Assembly: GCA_050291585.1 (NCBI GenBank)
Contig: JBNKKA010000003.1
Coordinates: forward strand, 6,146-70,145
Direction: 5' to 3'
Source: JASJCL01 sp050291585
Lineage (GTDB): Bacteria > Desulfobacterota > Desulfobacteria > Desulfobacterales > Desulfosarcinaceae
DNA: 64,000 bases
Shown here: in pieces, positions 35,710 to 44,417 of the stretch
How positions within the stretch are numbered: the stretch's first letter is position 1
How the letters are laid out: each line of letters starts with the position of its first letter
Program-made: the position numbers and the translations under genes
The notes under the pieces: model-generated
The model's input: only the letters and a program-made list of their open reading frames with translations
Databases searched by the model: none
What the model was told of the DNA's origin: nothing

Positions 35710-36159
35710 AACAAAAGATATTTATTCCAAATAGATATACGTAGAACACTCATTATTTGGGACAATAATATCCCTTTAAGGCATGAACCTCATTCATAAA
35801 ACAAAGTGGGCAAATACTATGTAATATACTGTTATCATAGTAGTTGCATCATCTCATGGCTGACTTGGCACAAGCGTTGCTCTATATGGCAACCACTGGC
35901 CCTCGGGCCGATGGGACGAAGAGATCGGGGTGCCTATCCGCAAGGTGCTTCGGTCTCCTTCCTACGGCCATCCACAAGATGGTTTTTCATTTATAGATCT
36001 GTTTTCAGTGGCGGTGGGGGTGAGGGCCGGACCGGTAAGCAACTCATTAAGAGGGTGTCTTGAAGCCGACAGGCGGCGAAGAGACACGATCCGACACGCT
36101 GACACATCAGGTTCAGCGGATGTATCCCATGAGGGACGAACGCTTTTAAGGAGGGTGTA
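35701..36159. other. Long regulatory gap before the acetate transporter gene
   Basis: This 459-bp gap contains an enhancer-like inverted repeat, a sigma-54 promoter and then a leader of roughly 270 bases before the ribosome site TAAGGAGGG. The first 160 bp are AT-rich. No gene is supported; short open frames here lack ribosome sites. Confidence 0.6.
35866..35881 (+). promoter_or_regulatory. Sigma-54 (-24/-12) promoter
   Basis: TGGCAC-AAGCG-TTGCT matches the sigma-54 consensus TGGCAC-N5-TTGCW exactly, with GG and GC ten bases apart. Transcription should begin near 35892 and run into the acetate transporter gene at 36160. The upstream gene encodes a sigma-54 activator. Confidence 0.82.
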
Positions 36160-36771
36160 ATGGCAAATCAGCAACAGCTCGGAAATCCGGCGGTAGTAGG
36201 TCTGGCAGGTTTCGGTCTAACCACCATGATTCTGCAGTTCCACAATGCAGGTTGGTGCGGCGTGGGGCCCGTGGTCGCTCTGGGGCTGGTCTTTGGCGGG
36301 GTCGCTCAACTGATCGCTGGTTTCCAGGAGTTCAAGTGCAACAATAACTTCGGTTTCAGTGCCTTTGTCTCCTATGGCAGTTTCTGGATTGCGCTGGGTG
36401 TGATTTTTCTGCTCAATCACTTTGGGATCTACAAGTCCTCACGAACGGATGTGGGCTGGTTCCTGGTGGTCTGGACCATGTACACCTTCATCATGTGGTT
36501 TCCGGCCATGCGCATCCACGGCGCCATGGGCCTGACCTTTACCCTGCTGCTGATCGGTTTCATCCTTCTGGATCTGGCCCATTTCGGCTATCCGGGGCTG
36601 ACCAAGTTGGCCGCTTACGAGCTGATGCTCTGCGCCGCCTCCGCCTGGTATATGATGGCCCACGTCATCTATCTGCAGGTGTTTGGCCGCAACATCCTCC
36701 CGGTGGGCAAACCCTGGATCGAAGACAAGCCCAAAGAGGTCGACCTGCAAACTGCTGGCGCCGTTTCCTAG
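36160..36771 (+). CDS. satP: Acetate/succinate transporter, SatP (GPR1/FUN34/YaaH) family
   Basis: The 203-residue protein has six hydrophobic helices and the family's N-terminal motif NPAVVGLAGFGLTT, a variant of NPAPLG, followed by VALGLVFGGVAQLIAG and NNFGFSAFVSYG. SatP-like proteins move acetate and related short acids with protons. It has a strong ribosome site. Its gene is read from a sigma-54 promoter next to a Cache two-component system, and the propionyl-CoA synthetase gene follows after 153 bp. Short-chain fatty acid uptake before CoA activation is thus likely; it may carry propionate too. Confidence 0.9.
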   Translation: MANQQQLGNPAVVGLAGFGLTTMILQFHNAGWCGVGPVVALGLVFGGVAQLIAGFQEFKCNNNFGFSAFVSYGSFWIALGVIFLLNHFGIYKSSRTDVGWFLVVWTMYTFIMWFPAMRIHGAMGLTFTLLLIGFILLDLAHFGYPGLTKLAAYELMLCAASAWYMMAHVIYLQVFGRNILPVGKPWIEDKPKEVDLQTAGAVS

Positions 36772-36781
36772 CTTCCTGATT

Positions 36782-36810
36782 ATGGCCACCGCCTTCAGGG
36801 CGGTGGCTAT
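36782..36810 (+). terminator. Hairpin between satP and prpE, possible terminator or attenuator
   Basis: ATGGCCACCGCC at 36782-36793 pairs over 12 bp (one G-U) with GGCGGTGGCTAT at 36799-36810, leaving a five-base loop. It begins 11 bases after the satP stop. There is no U-tract, so it may only lower read-through or protect the satP mRNA end. Confidence 0.5.
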
Positions 36811-36924
36811 CAGCCAAAGCCGCCCGGTAGTCATCCCATTGGTTCCGTGAAAAGCCCCCAATCATCCAATCTCAGATTGCAAACGAGATGAACCACTTCG
36901 CTGACTTTCACTTAAGGAGAGGAA

Positions 36925-38829
36925 ATGTCAAACGCATATGAAAGCGCCTACGAGCGTTCCCTGAAGGATCCCCAAGGTTTCTGGGCCGAAGCGGCCGAAG
37001 ACTGCTATTGGTATCGCAAATGGGACAAGGTGCTGGATGACGGCAACAAACCCTTCTACCGCTGGTTTGAAGGCGGGATCACCAACACCTGCTACAACGC
37101 TCTAGACCTGCACGTGGCCAATGGTCGTGGCGACAAGGTCGCTTTGATTTACGACAGTCCGGTGACGGATACGATCACTAAATATACCTACAGCCAGCTG
37201 CGAGACCTGGTGGCCCGTTTTGCCGGCGCCCTGGTGGCCCAGGGGGTGCTCAAGGGGGACCGCGTGGTGATCTATATGCCCATGGTGCCAGAGGCCGCCA
37301 TCGCCATGCTGGCCTGCGCCCGCATCGGGGCGGTGCACTCGGTGGTCTTCGGTGGCTTCGCCGCCAAGGAGCTGGCCACGCGCATCGATGACGCCAAACC
37401 CAAGGTGATCGTTTCCGCCTCCTGCGGTATTGAAGGCAAGAAGGTCATCGAATACAAGCCCCTCCTGGACGCGGCCATCGAATACGCCAGCCACAAGCCG
37501 GATAAAACCATCATCAATCAGCGTCCCATGGCCACGGCGACCATGATCGAGGGGCGTGACGTGGACTGGATGGAGGCCATGGAAGCGGCCAGGCCGGCGG
37601 ATTGTGTGCCCGTGCTGGCCACCGATCCCCTGTATATCCTCTATACCTCGGGTACCACAGGGGAGCCCAAGGGTGTGGTGCGCGACAACGGCGGTCACAT
37701 GGTGGCTCTCAAGTGGAGCATGAAGGCGATCTACAACATCGACGAGGACGATGTATGGTGGGCGGCGTCGGATGTGGGCTGGGTGGTGGGGCACTCCTAT
37801 ATCGTTTACGCACCGCTCTTCAAGGGTTGCACCACCATCCTCTTCGAGGGCAAGCCGGTGGGGACGCCGGATGCGGGGGTGTTCTGGCGGGTGATCGGCG
37901 AGCACAAGGTCAAATGTATGTTCACGGCACCCACCGCATACCGGGCCATCAAGCGCGAGGACCCCAAGGCGGAGTTGATGAAGGACTACGACCTCTCCAG
38001 CTTCGAGATCCTCTTCCTGGCCGGCGAGCGTTCCGATCCCGACACCATCCAGTGGTCGGAAAACAACCTCAAGGTGCCCGTCATCGACCACTGGTGGCAG
38101 ACCGAAACCGGTTGGGCCATCGCGGCCAACTGCATGGGCCTGCACGCCTATGACGTCAAATACGGATCCCCCACCAAGGCCGTTCCCGGCTGGGATCTCC
38201 AGGTGGTGGACGAGGGCTGCAATCCGGTGCCGGCGGGCGAGACCGGCGCCCTGGTGGTCAAGCTGCCGCTTCCGCCGGGCAGCCTACCTACACTTTGGAA
38301 CAACGACAAGCGCTACGTGGAATCCTATCTGACGGAATTCCCCGGCTACTACAAGACCGCCGACGCGGGCTTCATCGATGAAGATGGCTACGCCTACGTC
38401 ATGTCGCGCACCGACGACATCATCAATGTGGCCGGCCACCGCCTATCCACAGGCGCCATGGAGGAGGTCCTCTCGGATCATCCCGACGTGGCCGAGTGTG
38501 CCGTCCTGGGGGTGGCCGACAAGCTCAAGGGGCAGATTCCGGTGGGCTTTGTAGTGCTCAATGCCGGGGTCAAAAGGGAGGATGGTGAGATCGTCGCCGA
38601 AGTGATCAAGATGGTGCGTGAGCGCATCGGGCCCGTGGCGGCCTTCAAGACCGCCACGGTGGTCAAGCGCTTGCCCAAGACCCGCTCGGGCAAGATCCTG
38701 CGCGGCACCATCCAGAAAATCGCCGACAACACTCCCTGGAAGATGCCGGCCACCATCGATGACCCTGCTATTCTGGGAGAGATGGAGACGGTGTTGGGTA
38801 CCATCGGGTATGGAAAGGGAAAAGCCTGA
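36925..38829 (+). CDS. prpE: Propionyl-CoA synthetase
   Basis: This 634-residue acyl-CoA synthetase converts propionate, ATP and CoA to propionyl-CoA, AMP and diphosphate. It has the AMP-binding motif LYTSGTTGEPKGVV near residue 239, the acetate/propionate-synthetase element WWQTETGW near 392, and the C-terminal lysine motif KTRSGKILRG near 590, often regulated by acetylation. The stretch VRDNGGHMVALKWSM fits PrpE better than acetyl-CoA synthetase, and the methylmalonyl-CoA genes nearby support propionate as substrate. A strong ribosome site AAGGAGAGG precedes ATG 36925. A clear terminator follows. Confidence 0.87.
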   Translation: MSNAYESAYERSLKDPQGFWAEAAEDCYWYRKWDKVLDDGNKPFYRWFEGGITNTCYNALDLHVANGRGDKVALIYDSPVTDTITKYTYSQLRDLVARFAGALVAQGVLKGDRVVIYMPMVPEAAIAMLACARIGAVHSVVFGGFAAKELATRIDDAKPKVIVSASCGIEGKKVIEYKPLLDAAIEYASHKPDKTIINQRPMATATMIEGRDVDWMEAMEAARPADCVPVLATDPLYILYTSGTTGEPKGVVRDNGGHMVALKWSMKAIYNIDEDDVWWAASDVGWVVGHSYIVYAPLFKGCTTILFEGKPVGTPDAGVFWRVIGEHKVKCMFTAPTAYRAIKREDPKAELMKDYDLSSFEILFLAGERSDPDTIQWSENNLKVPVIDHWWQTETGWAIAANCMGLHAYDVKYGSPTKAVPGWDLQVVDEGCNPVPAGETGALVVKLPLPPGSLPTLWNNDKRYVESYLTEFPGYYKTADAGFIDEDGYAYVMSRTDDIINVAGHRLSTGAMEEVLSDHPDVAECAVLGVADKLKGQIPVGFVVLNAGVKREDGEIVAEVIKMVRERIGPVAAFKTATVVKRLPKTRSGKILRGTIQKIADNTPWKMPATIDDPAILGEMETVLGTIGYGKGKA

Positions 38830-39164
38830 TCGCTCAGTGTTAGCTGCTGTTTAAATGAAAAAACTCGATCGGTTTCGAGTCAAATAAGGTGGCCGGATCA
38901 CTGTACCGATCCGGCCACCTTTATTTTGCAGGCGCTCGAGAACGCCAGAGTCGGCGTTGCCAAAGGATCGTTGCCGATGGACTGATGCATGCTTTCCGGC
39001 ATATTCATGGCGGGGTGGTTTTGAAATTATTGTCGTCTCTATTGAGGAAAGCTAACGGAAGCTTGAAATTTAGAGGGTTTGGGCCTATTCAGAGGGTAGC
39101 CGTTTGTGACCAAACCTCCTGTTGATAACCCGCTCCCCACCACCTCAAAGAGGAGAGTAGCTTC
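38830..39164. other. Gap between prpE and the aminotransferase gene
   Basis: This 335-bp gap contains the prpE terminator (38886-38926) and a ribosome site (AAAGAGGAGAG) for the next gene. I see no clear promoter and no gene. The one open frame that crosses it runs through the terminator stem. Confidence 0.55.
38886..38926 (+). terminator. Rho-independent terminator after prpE
   Basis: AAGGTGGCCGGATC (38886-38899) and GATCCGGCCACCTT (38908-38921) form a perfect 14-bp stem with an eight-base loop, followed by TATTTT. It lies 57 bases after the prpE stop. Confidence 0.92.
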
Positions 39165-40346
39165 ATGACCATCGCAAAAAAGATCAATGCCTTCATGGAA
39201 AAGTCTTCCTGGATCCGGAAGATGTTCGAAGAGGGGGCCCGCCTCAAGGCCCAGCACGGCGCCAACAAGGTGTTCGACTTCAGCCTCGGAAACCCCAATA
39301 TGCCGCCCCCGGAAAGTTTCAACGCCGCCCTCCAGGAGGTGGTGGTCACCTGCGGTCCCGACGGCCACTGTTATATGCCCCAGGCAGGTTATCCCCAAGT
39401 CTGCCAGTCCATCGCCGAGTATCTGTCGCAGGAGCAGGGCGTGGCCGTCTCAGAGACGGATGTTCTCATGACCTGCGGGGCCGCCGGGGCCCTCAATGTG
39501 ATTCTGAAAGCCCTCCTGGATCCCGGCGACGAGGTGATCGTACCGACGCCCTGCTTCGTGGAGTACAATTTTTATGTGGACAACCACGGCGGCAGCCTAA
39601 AGATGGTTCCCACCCACGCGGATTTCGATCTGGATCTGGCGGCCCTGGAAGCCGCCATCACGGAGAAGACCAAGGCCGTCCTGATCAACTCGCCCAACAA
39701 CCCCACCGGGCGGATCTATTCGGCCGGGAGCCTGAACGCTTTAGGCGATATGCTGCGGCGTAAGAGCGAGGCATCAGGGCGCACATTGTATCTGCTCAGC
39801 GACGAACCCTATCGCAAGATCGTCTTCGGCGATGTTGAGGTGCCCAGTGTGTTCGCCGCATACAAAGACAGCATTGTGGCCACATCCTACAGCAAAGACC
39901 TTTCAATTCCCGGTGAGCGTATCGGCTTTGCCGCCGTGAACCCTCAGGCCACCTATCACCGCGACCTCTTGGCCGGCATGACCCTGGCCAACCGCATCTT
40001 GGGCTTCGTCAACGCCCCCGCCCTCATGCAGCGGGTGGTCTCTTGCCTCCAGGGTCAGAGTGTGGACATCGGCGCATACAAACGCAAGCGTGATCTGCTC
40101 TGCGATGGACTGGCGGAGGCGGGCTATATTTTCGAGAAGCCGGCGGGGGCCTTCTATCTATTCCCCAAAACCCCCATCCCCGACGATGTGGAATTCGTGC
40201 GCGCCTTACTGGAGGAGCTGATTCTGGTAGTGCCGGGCAGCGGTTTCGCCGGACCGGGTCATTTCCGTATCGCCTTCTGCGTGGAGGATCGGGTAATCAC
40301 CGACGCCCTGCCGGGGTTTAAGAGGGTGTTGGAGCGTTTTTGCTGA
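39165..40346 (+). CDS. PLP-dependent aminotransferase, class I/II
   Basis: The 393-residue enzyme has the fold type I aminotransferase motifs: FSLGNPNMPPP near residue 40, TCGAAGALN in the cofactor phosphate region, NSPNNPTGRIYS near 174, and the PLP lysine in SYSKDLSIPGERIGF near 245. It resembles AspB-type enzymes that act on aspartate, alanine or aromatic acids, but the substrate cannot be fixed. The gene lies 38 bp before the epimerase gene and may be cotranscribed with it. An aspartate or alanine aminotransferase would link to the oxaloacetate and pyruvate used by the transcarboxylase encoded later; this is inference. Confidence 0.87.
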   Translation: MTIAKKINAFMEKSSWIRKMFEEGARLKAQHGANKVFDFSLGNPNMPPPESFNAALQEVVVTCGPDGHCYMPQAGYPQVCQSIAEYLSQEQGVAVSETDVLMTCGAAGALNVILKALLDPGDEVIVPTPCFVEYNFYVDNHGGSLKMVPTHADFDLDLAALEAAITEKTKAVLINSPNNPTGRIYSAGSLNALGDMLRRKSEASGRTLYLLSDEPYRKIVFGDVEVPSVFAAYKDSIVATSYSKDLSIPGERIGFAAVNPQATYHRDLLAGMTLANRILGFVNAPALMQRVVSCLQGQSVDIGAYKRKRDLLCDGLAEAGYIFEKPAGAFYLFPKTPIPDDVEFVRALLEELILVVPGSGFAGPGHFRIAFCVEDRVITDALPGFKRVLERFC

Positions 40347-40383
40347 TTTCAGGTGGTTCACGATAAAAAAGGAGGAGGAATTG

Positions 40384-40785
40384 ATGGAGATTCTCAAGAT
40401 CGATCATCTGGGCATTGCCGTAAACAGCATCGATGAGGGCAAAAACTTCTGGTCCGATGTATTGGGGCTCGAATTCGAGGGTGCCGAGACTGTCGATGCC
40501 CAGAAGGTCACCACCGCCTTCTTCCCCGTGGGGGAGAGCGAGGTAGAATTGCTCGAATCCACCGCTCCCGACGGACCGGTGGCCAAATACATCGAAAAAC
40601 GTGGCCAGGGGATCCAGCACGTGGCCTTTCGGGTGGCCGACATCGAGGCCGCTCTGGCCGAGCTCAAGGAGAAGGGGATCCGCCTCATCGATGAAAAACC
40701 GCGCCACGGCGCGGGGGGTGCCAGGATCGCCTTCCTGCACCCCAAGGCCACCAACGGGGTATTGGTGGAGCTTTGTGAGCGCTGA
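40384..40785 (+). CDS. mce: Methylmalonyl-CoA epimerase
   Basis: The enzyme interconverts (S)- and (R)-methylmalonyl-CoA between carboxylation and mutase steps. The protein of about 133 residues is a two-module VOC-fold protein. Metal ligands fit the histidine in KIDHLGIAVNS near residue 8, the histidine in GIQHVAFRVAD near 80, and the glutamate in GVLVELCE at the end; the catalytic glutamate fits SEVELLES near 55. ATG 40384 follows AAGGAGGAGGAATTG, so a TTG one codon earlier is possible. Its terminator follows at 40819. Confidence 0.93.
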   Translation: MEILKIDHLGIAVNSIDEGKNFWSDVLGLEFEGAETVDAQKVTTAFFPVGESEVELLESTAPDGPVAKYIEKRGQGIQHVAFRVADIEAALAELKEKGIRLIDEKPRHGAGGARIAFLHPKATNGVLVELCER

Positions 40786-40818
40786 GCTTTCGGGATCTGG
40801 TTTTCTGCTGGTATGACG

Positions 40819-40861
40819 CCGCCGTCCAGGCAAGCATTTTAATTTGGGTGGCGGTTTTTTT
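40819..40861 (+). terminator. Rho-independent terminator after the epimerase gene
   Basis: CCGCCGTCC (40819-40827) pairs with GGGTGGCGG (40846-40854), nine pairs including two G-U, with an 18-base AT-rich loop. Seven T residues follow directly at 40855-40861. Confidence 0.75.
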
Positions 40862-40972
40862 GTCCTCCCGCGGAAGCCTGCCCTTTGCGGTTGTTTTCTC
40901 CACGGCATTGAATTTGCTAGTTTTCCTTTCCAATCATCTCTGCATCTATGCGAAAGCCGGAAGGGGGAGTCC

Positions 40973-42547
40973 ATGCGCAAGAACAATACGTCCGAAACAC
41001 CCACCAAAGTGATGTCGGCCCCCGATGCTGTCAAACTGATCCAGGACGGCGACACCATCGCCACCGGTGGTTTTGTGGGCATCGGTTTTCCCGAGGACTT
41101 GGCCATCGCCCTGGAAGCACGCTATCTAACAGAGGGCAATCCCAAAGGGCTACGACTGGTCTATGCCGCCGGACAGGGGGACGGCCAGACCCGTGGGCTC
41201 AATCACCTCGGTCACGATGGCCTGGTTGCAAGCGTGATCGGTGGTCACTGGGGCCTGGTGCCCACCATCCAGCAGCTGGCCCTGGAAAACAAGATCGAGG
41301 CCTACAACCTGCCCCAGGGGGTGATCTCCCATCTCTACCGGGACATCGCCGCGGGCAAGCCGCGCACCATCACCACCGTGGGGCTGGAGACTTTTGTGGA
41401 TCCCAAGCATGGCGGTGGCAAGATCAACGCCTGCACTAGCGCCGACTTAGTGGAGCGCATCGAGTTCGATGGAAAGCCCTACCTGGCATACAAGACCTTT
41501 CCCATCCACGTGGCCCTGGTACGCGGGACCACGGCGGACAGCTTCGGCAACGTCACCATGGAGCGCGAGGCCCTGACCCTCGAGGTCCAAGCCATGGCCA
41601 TGGCCGCCAAGAACTCGGGAGGGCGCGTCATCGTCCAGGTGGAGCGCATCACCGAGCGGTATAGTCTCAACCCCCGCCTCATCAAGATCCCCGGCATCCT
41701 GGTGGACGCCGTGGTGGTGGCCGAGCCGACCCATCACTGGCAGACCTTCGGTGAGGCCTACAACCCCGGTTTCAGCGGAGAGGTGCGGGTGCCCCTCACG
41801 ACCCTGCCCCCCATGGAGATGGGGCCCCGCAAAATCATCGCCCGGCGTGCGGCCTTTGAGCTTAAGCCGGGCAGCGTGGTCAACCTGGGTATCGGCATGC
41901 CCGAGGGGGTGGCCCAGGTGGCCAACGAAGAGGGCATCGGCGACCGCATGACCCTGACCACCGAACCGGGGGTGATCGGCGGGGTTCCCGCTGGGGGGCT
42001 CAGCTTCGGCGCCGCCACCAATACAGAGGTCCTCATCGATCAACCCTCTCAGTTCGACTTCTACGACGGAGGCGGGCTTGACCAGGCCTACCTGGGGCTG
42101 GCCCAGGCCGACGCCCAGGGCAACCTCAACGTCAGCAAGTTCGGCCCCAAGCTGACCGGGGCCGGCGGGTTCATCAACATCAGCCAGAACGCCGGGGAGG
42201 TGGTTTTTCTGGGAACCTTCACCGCGGGTGGGCTAGAGGTCGTTCTTCAGGACGGTCGGGTGCGCATCGTCAAGGAGGGCAAGGCTCAGAAATTCGTGCA
42301 GACGGTGGAGCATATCACCTTCAGCGGTCAATATGCCCTGGAGAGGCGTCAACCGGTACTCTACATCACCGAACGATGTGTATTCCGCCTGGACCGCGCC
42401 GGTATGGTTTTGGAGGAGGTCGCCCCTGGGATCGATGTGGAGAGGGACATTCTCGCTAACATGGGCTTCCATCCGGTCATCGAGGGGACGCCCCGCCCCA
42501 TGGACGCGCGCATCTTCCGGAACGGACCCATGGGCTTGAGCGCTTGA
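40973..42547 (+). CDS. Acyl-CoA:acetate/propionate CoA-transferase, family I (YdiF/Pct type)
   Basis: The single-chain enzyme of about 524 residues swaps CoA between short acyl-CoAs and free acids. Its N-terminal half has DGDTIATGGFVGIGFPEDL. Its C-terminal half has NLGIGMPEGVAQVANEEG and the catalytic glutamate in LTTEPGVIGGVPAGG near residue 327. Propionate CoA-transferases and YdiF have this fused alpha-beta form. Here it could activate propionate with acetyl-CoA or succinyl-CoA as CoA donor, avoiding the ATP cost of PrpE. The start ATG 40973 has GGGGGAG upstream; earlier in-frame starts lie over the terminator region. Confidence 0.9.
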   Translation: MRKNNTSETPTKVMSAPDAVKLIQDGDTIATGGFVGIGFPEDLAIALEARYLTEGNPKGLRLVYAAGQGDGQTRGLNHLGHDGLVASVIGGHWGLVPTIQQLALENKIEAYNLPQGVISHLYRDIAAGKPRTITTVGLETFVDPKHGGGKINACTSADLVERIEFDGKPYLAYKTFPIHVALVRGTTADSFGNVTMEREALTLEVQAMAMAAKNSGGRVIVQVERITERYSLNPRLIKIPGILVDAVVVAEPTHHWQTFGEAYNPGFSGEVRVPLTTLPPMEMGPRKIIARRAAFELKPGSVVNLGIGMPEGVAQVANEEGIGDRMTLTTEPGVIGGVPAGGLSFGAATNTEVLIDQPSQFDFYDGGGLDQAYLGLAQADAQGNLNVSKFGPKLTGAGGFINISQNAGEVVFLGTFTAGGLEVVLQDGRVRIVKEGKAQKFVQTVEHITFSGQYALERRQPVLYITERCVFRLDRAGMVLEEVAPGIDVERDILANMGFHPVIEGTPRPMDARIFRNGPMGLSA

Positions 42548-42629
42548 TCGATGTGGCCTTCCCCCTTTCTTTCGACATCTCCACGGAGATATGGCCTGTA
42601 TCAAATTGGAGACAGTGACGGCCTCGTCC

Positions 42630-44039
42630 TCAAGGCTCAATTCCATGCCGCTTCATCTTCTTGTACAGATGGGTGCGGTGGATCCCCAACGAACGGGCGG
42701 CCTCGGTCTTATTGTTGCCGGCTTGGGCCAGGGCGCTCTTGATCGCCTCCTTCTCCGCGTTGGCCTGGACGTCGCGGATCATGGCCTGGCGTCCAGAGGG
42801 CGCCGGGTAGTCTCGGTGGGTGAGATAGAAGGGCAGGTGGTGGATCTCCACCCTTTCACTGTGGCCATTCATGGCCGCCAGGGCGCGGTTGATGGTATTG
42901 GCCAGCTCACGCACATTGCCTGGCCAGGGGTAGGCGGTCAGGGTACGACAGGCAGCTTCGGCGAGTTCAATCTGGCCGAGAGCGCTCTCCTCGGCGGTGG
43001 CACGCAGGAGGTGCTCGGCGATGGGCAGGATGTCGGTTTTGCGGTTTCGCAAGGGGGGGATGGCGATGTGGATGACGTTCAGGCGATAAAAGAGATCCTG
43101 GCGGAATCGCCCCGCAGCAATCATCTGCCCGAGATCCTGGTTGGTGGCCGCGATCAGGCGGAAATTGGTCTTGATGGGCGCCCTGCCACCCAGACGTTCG
43201 ACCTCCTTCTCCTCCAGAACGCGCAAGAGCTTGGGCTGCATCTCCATGGGTAGGTCGCCGATCTCATCCAGAAAGATGGTGCCGTTGTGGGCCAGCTCGA
43301 ACTTGCCCGGTTTGCCCCCCGGACGCGCTCCGCTGAAGGCGCCTTTTTCATACCCGAACAGCTCCGATTCCAACAATTCCCGGGGGATGGCAGCGCAGTT
43401 GATGCGCACGAAGGGATAGATGCGTCTGTCGCTGGCCTGATGAATGCCCTGGGCGAAGAGCTCTTTGCCCGTGCCGCTCTCTCCGGTGATCAATACGGGG
43501 AAGAGGTTGGCGGCGGCCTGGCGGGCGTCCTTTTTCAGGCGACCCATGGAGCGGCTCTTCGAGATGATGCTATCCAGGGTATAGCGCGTGGAGCGCAGGG
43601 TGAGGAGTTCCTTTTCGTAGAGTTTAACCTTGGTTTCCAGGATGGAGAGCTTTTTCGCCAGGGTCTCCACCTCCTTGACGTCGCTGAACATCACCAGACC
43701 GAAGACCGCCAGGATTCGGCCGCGCTTCTTGATGGGAATGCGGTGCACGACCAGTAGCTGGCCCCGTATTCGCTGGGTCTTATACATTTCGGCCTCGCCG
43801 CTTTCGGCGACGATATGCATACGGGTATTGGGCACGATCTCGGTGCAATGGCGGCCAACACAGGCCTCCGGATCCACTTCGAGAAAGCGACCATAGGGTT
43901 GATTGACAAAGAGGATAATCCCTTCCGCATCAGTGATCAAACAGCCTGTCGGGATACCGTCGAAGATCCCCTTGAACAGCTCCAGTTGAGTGCTCCTGTG
44001 ATCGTCACTGAATAGGTTGAAAGATCGATCCTCCGACAC
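42630..44039 (-). CDS. Sigma-54-dependent regulator (PAS-AAA+-HTH)
   Basis: The protein of about 469 residues begins with a PAS domain (about 15-125), which replaces a receiver domain. A sigma-54 AAA+ domain follows with Walker A GESGTGKE near 187, contact loop GAFSGA near 232 and Walker B IFLDEIGDL. A Fis-type helix-turn-helix (NKTEAARSLGIHRTHLYKKM) ends it. The contact loop has Ser in place of the usual Thr. I choose GTG 44039 because AAGGGGAGA lies six bases upstream; ORF extension further upstream lacks such a site. It converges on the CoA-transferase gene and diverges from the TRAP binding protein gene. Its PAS domain may sense an acyl-CoA or acid. Confidence 0.9.
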   Translation of the reverse strand: MSEDRSFNLFSDDHRSTQLELFKGIFDGIPTGCLITDAEGIILFVNQPYGRFLEVDPEACVGRHCTEIVPNTRMHIVAESGEAEMYKTQRIRGQLLVVHRIPIKKRGRILAVFGLVMFSDVKEVETLAKKLSILETKVKLYEKELLTLRSTRYTLDSIISKSRSMGRLKKDARQAAANLFPVLITGESGTGKELFAQGIHQASDRRIYPFVRINCAAIPRELLESELFGYEKGAFSGARPGGKPGKFELAHNGTIFLDEIGDLPMEMQPKLLRVLEEKEVERLGGRAPIKTNFRLIAATNQDLGQMIAAGRFRQDLFYRLNVIHIAIPPLRNRKTDILPIAEHLLRATAEESALGQIELAEAACRTLTAYPWPGNVRELANTINRALAAMNGHSERVEIHHLPFYLTHRDYPAPSGRQAMIRDVQANAEKEAIKSALAQAGNNKTEAARSLGIHRTHLYKKMKRHGIEP

Positions 44040-44417
44040 GCAGGTCTCCCCTTTTTCAGATTTACATCCCAAGGCCGACGGCGTCCTGCCATACTGTCCA
44101 GCAGTGTAGCAAACTGGCGACACGTAGCTGTTTTGATACACTGTTTGAGGCCCAAATGCCACTTAAAACTGGGGGGCTGAGCGCACACCTCACCTGAAAA
44201 TATCCCTTCAATATTCGCTGTGTCCCCGCGCTCCCGTGGTTCCGGCAATGGCCAATGAAAAAGATACAGATCATGGTCTTTAAATTGCACCAATTGGGTT
44301 TCCAGCGAAGTTGCTACGGTTGTCATGGTCAGATATCCGGGGGCTGAGGGACATCCGCTGTCGAGCACGCTCTGCCAGGGGGTCTGGCACTACCCGCATT
44401 CAAACGAGGAGGAAAGC
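44040..44417. other. Divergent gap between sigma-54 regulator and TRAP binding protein
   Basis: This 378-bp gap should contain the control region for two divergent genes. I found no -24/-12 element with correct spacing: a TGGCAC at 44385-44390 has GC only eight bases after GG instead of ten. The ribosome site GAGGAGGAA of the TRAP gene lies at its end. No gene is supported. Confidence 0.5.

Noticed and set aside
35806..36160. Short open frames in the gap before satP
   Set aside because: They cover a sigma-54 promoter and a leader region, and lack ribosome sites.
38889..39125. 78-codon open frame after prpE
   Set aside because: It starts inside a terminator stem, has no ribosome site and resembles no family.
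44385..44400. TGGCAC upstream of the TRAP gene as a sigma-54 promoter
   Set aside because: The GC that should lie ten bases after GG lies only eight bases after it, so the spacing is wrong.
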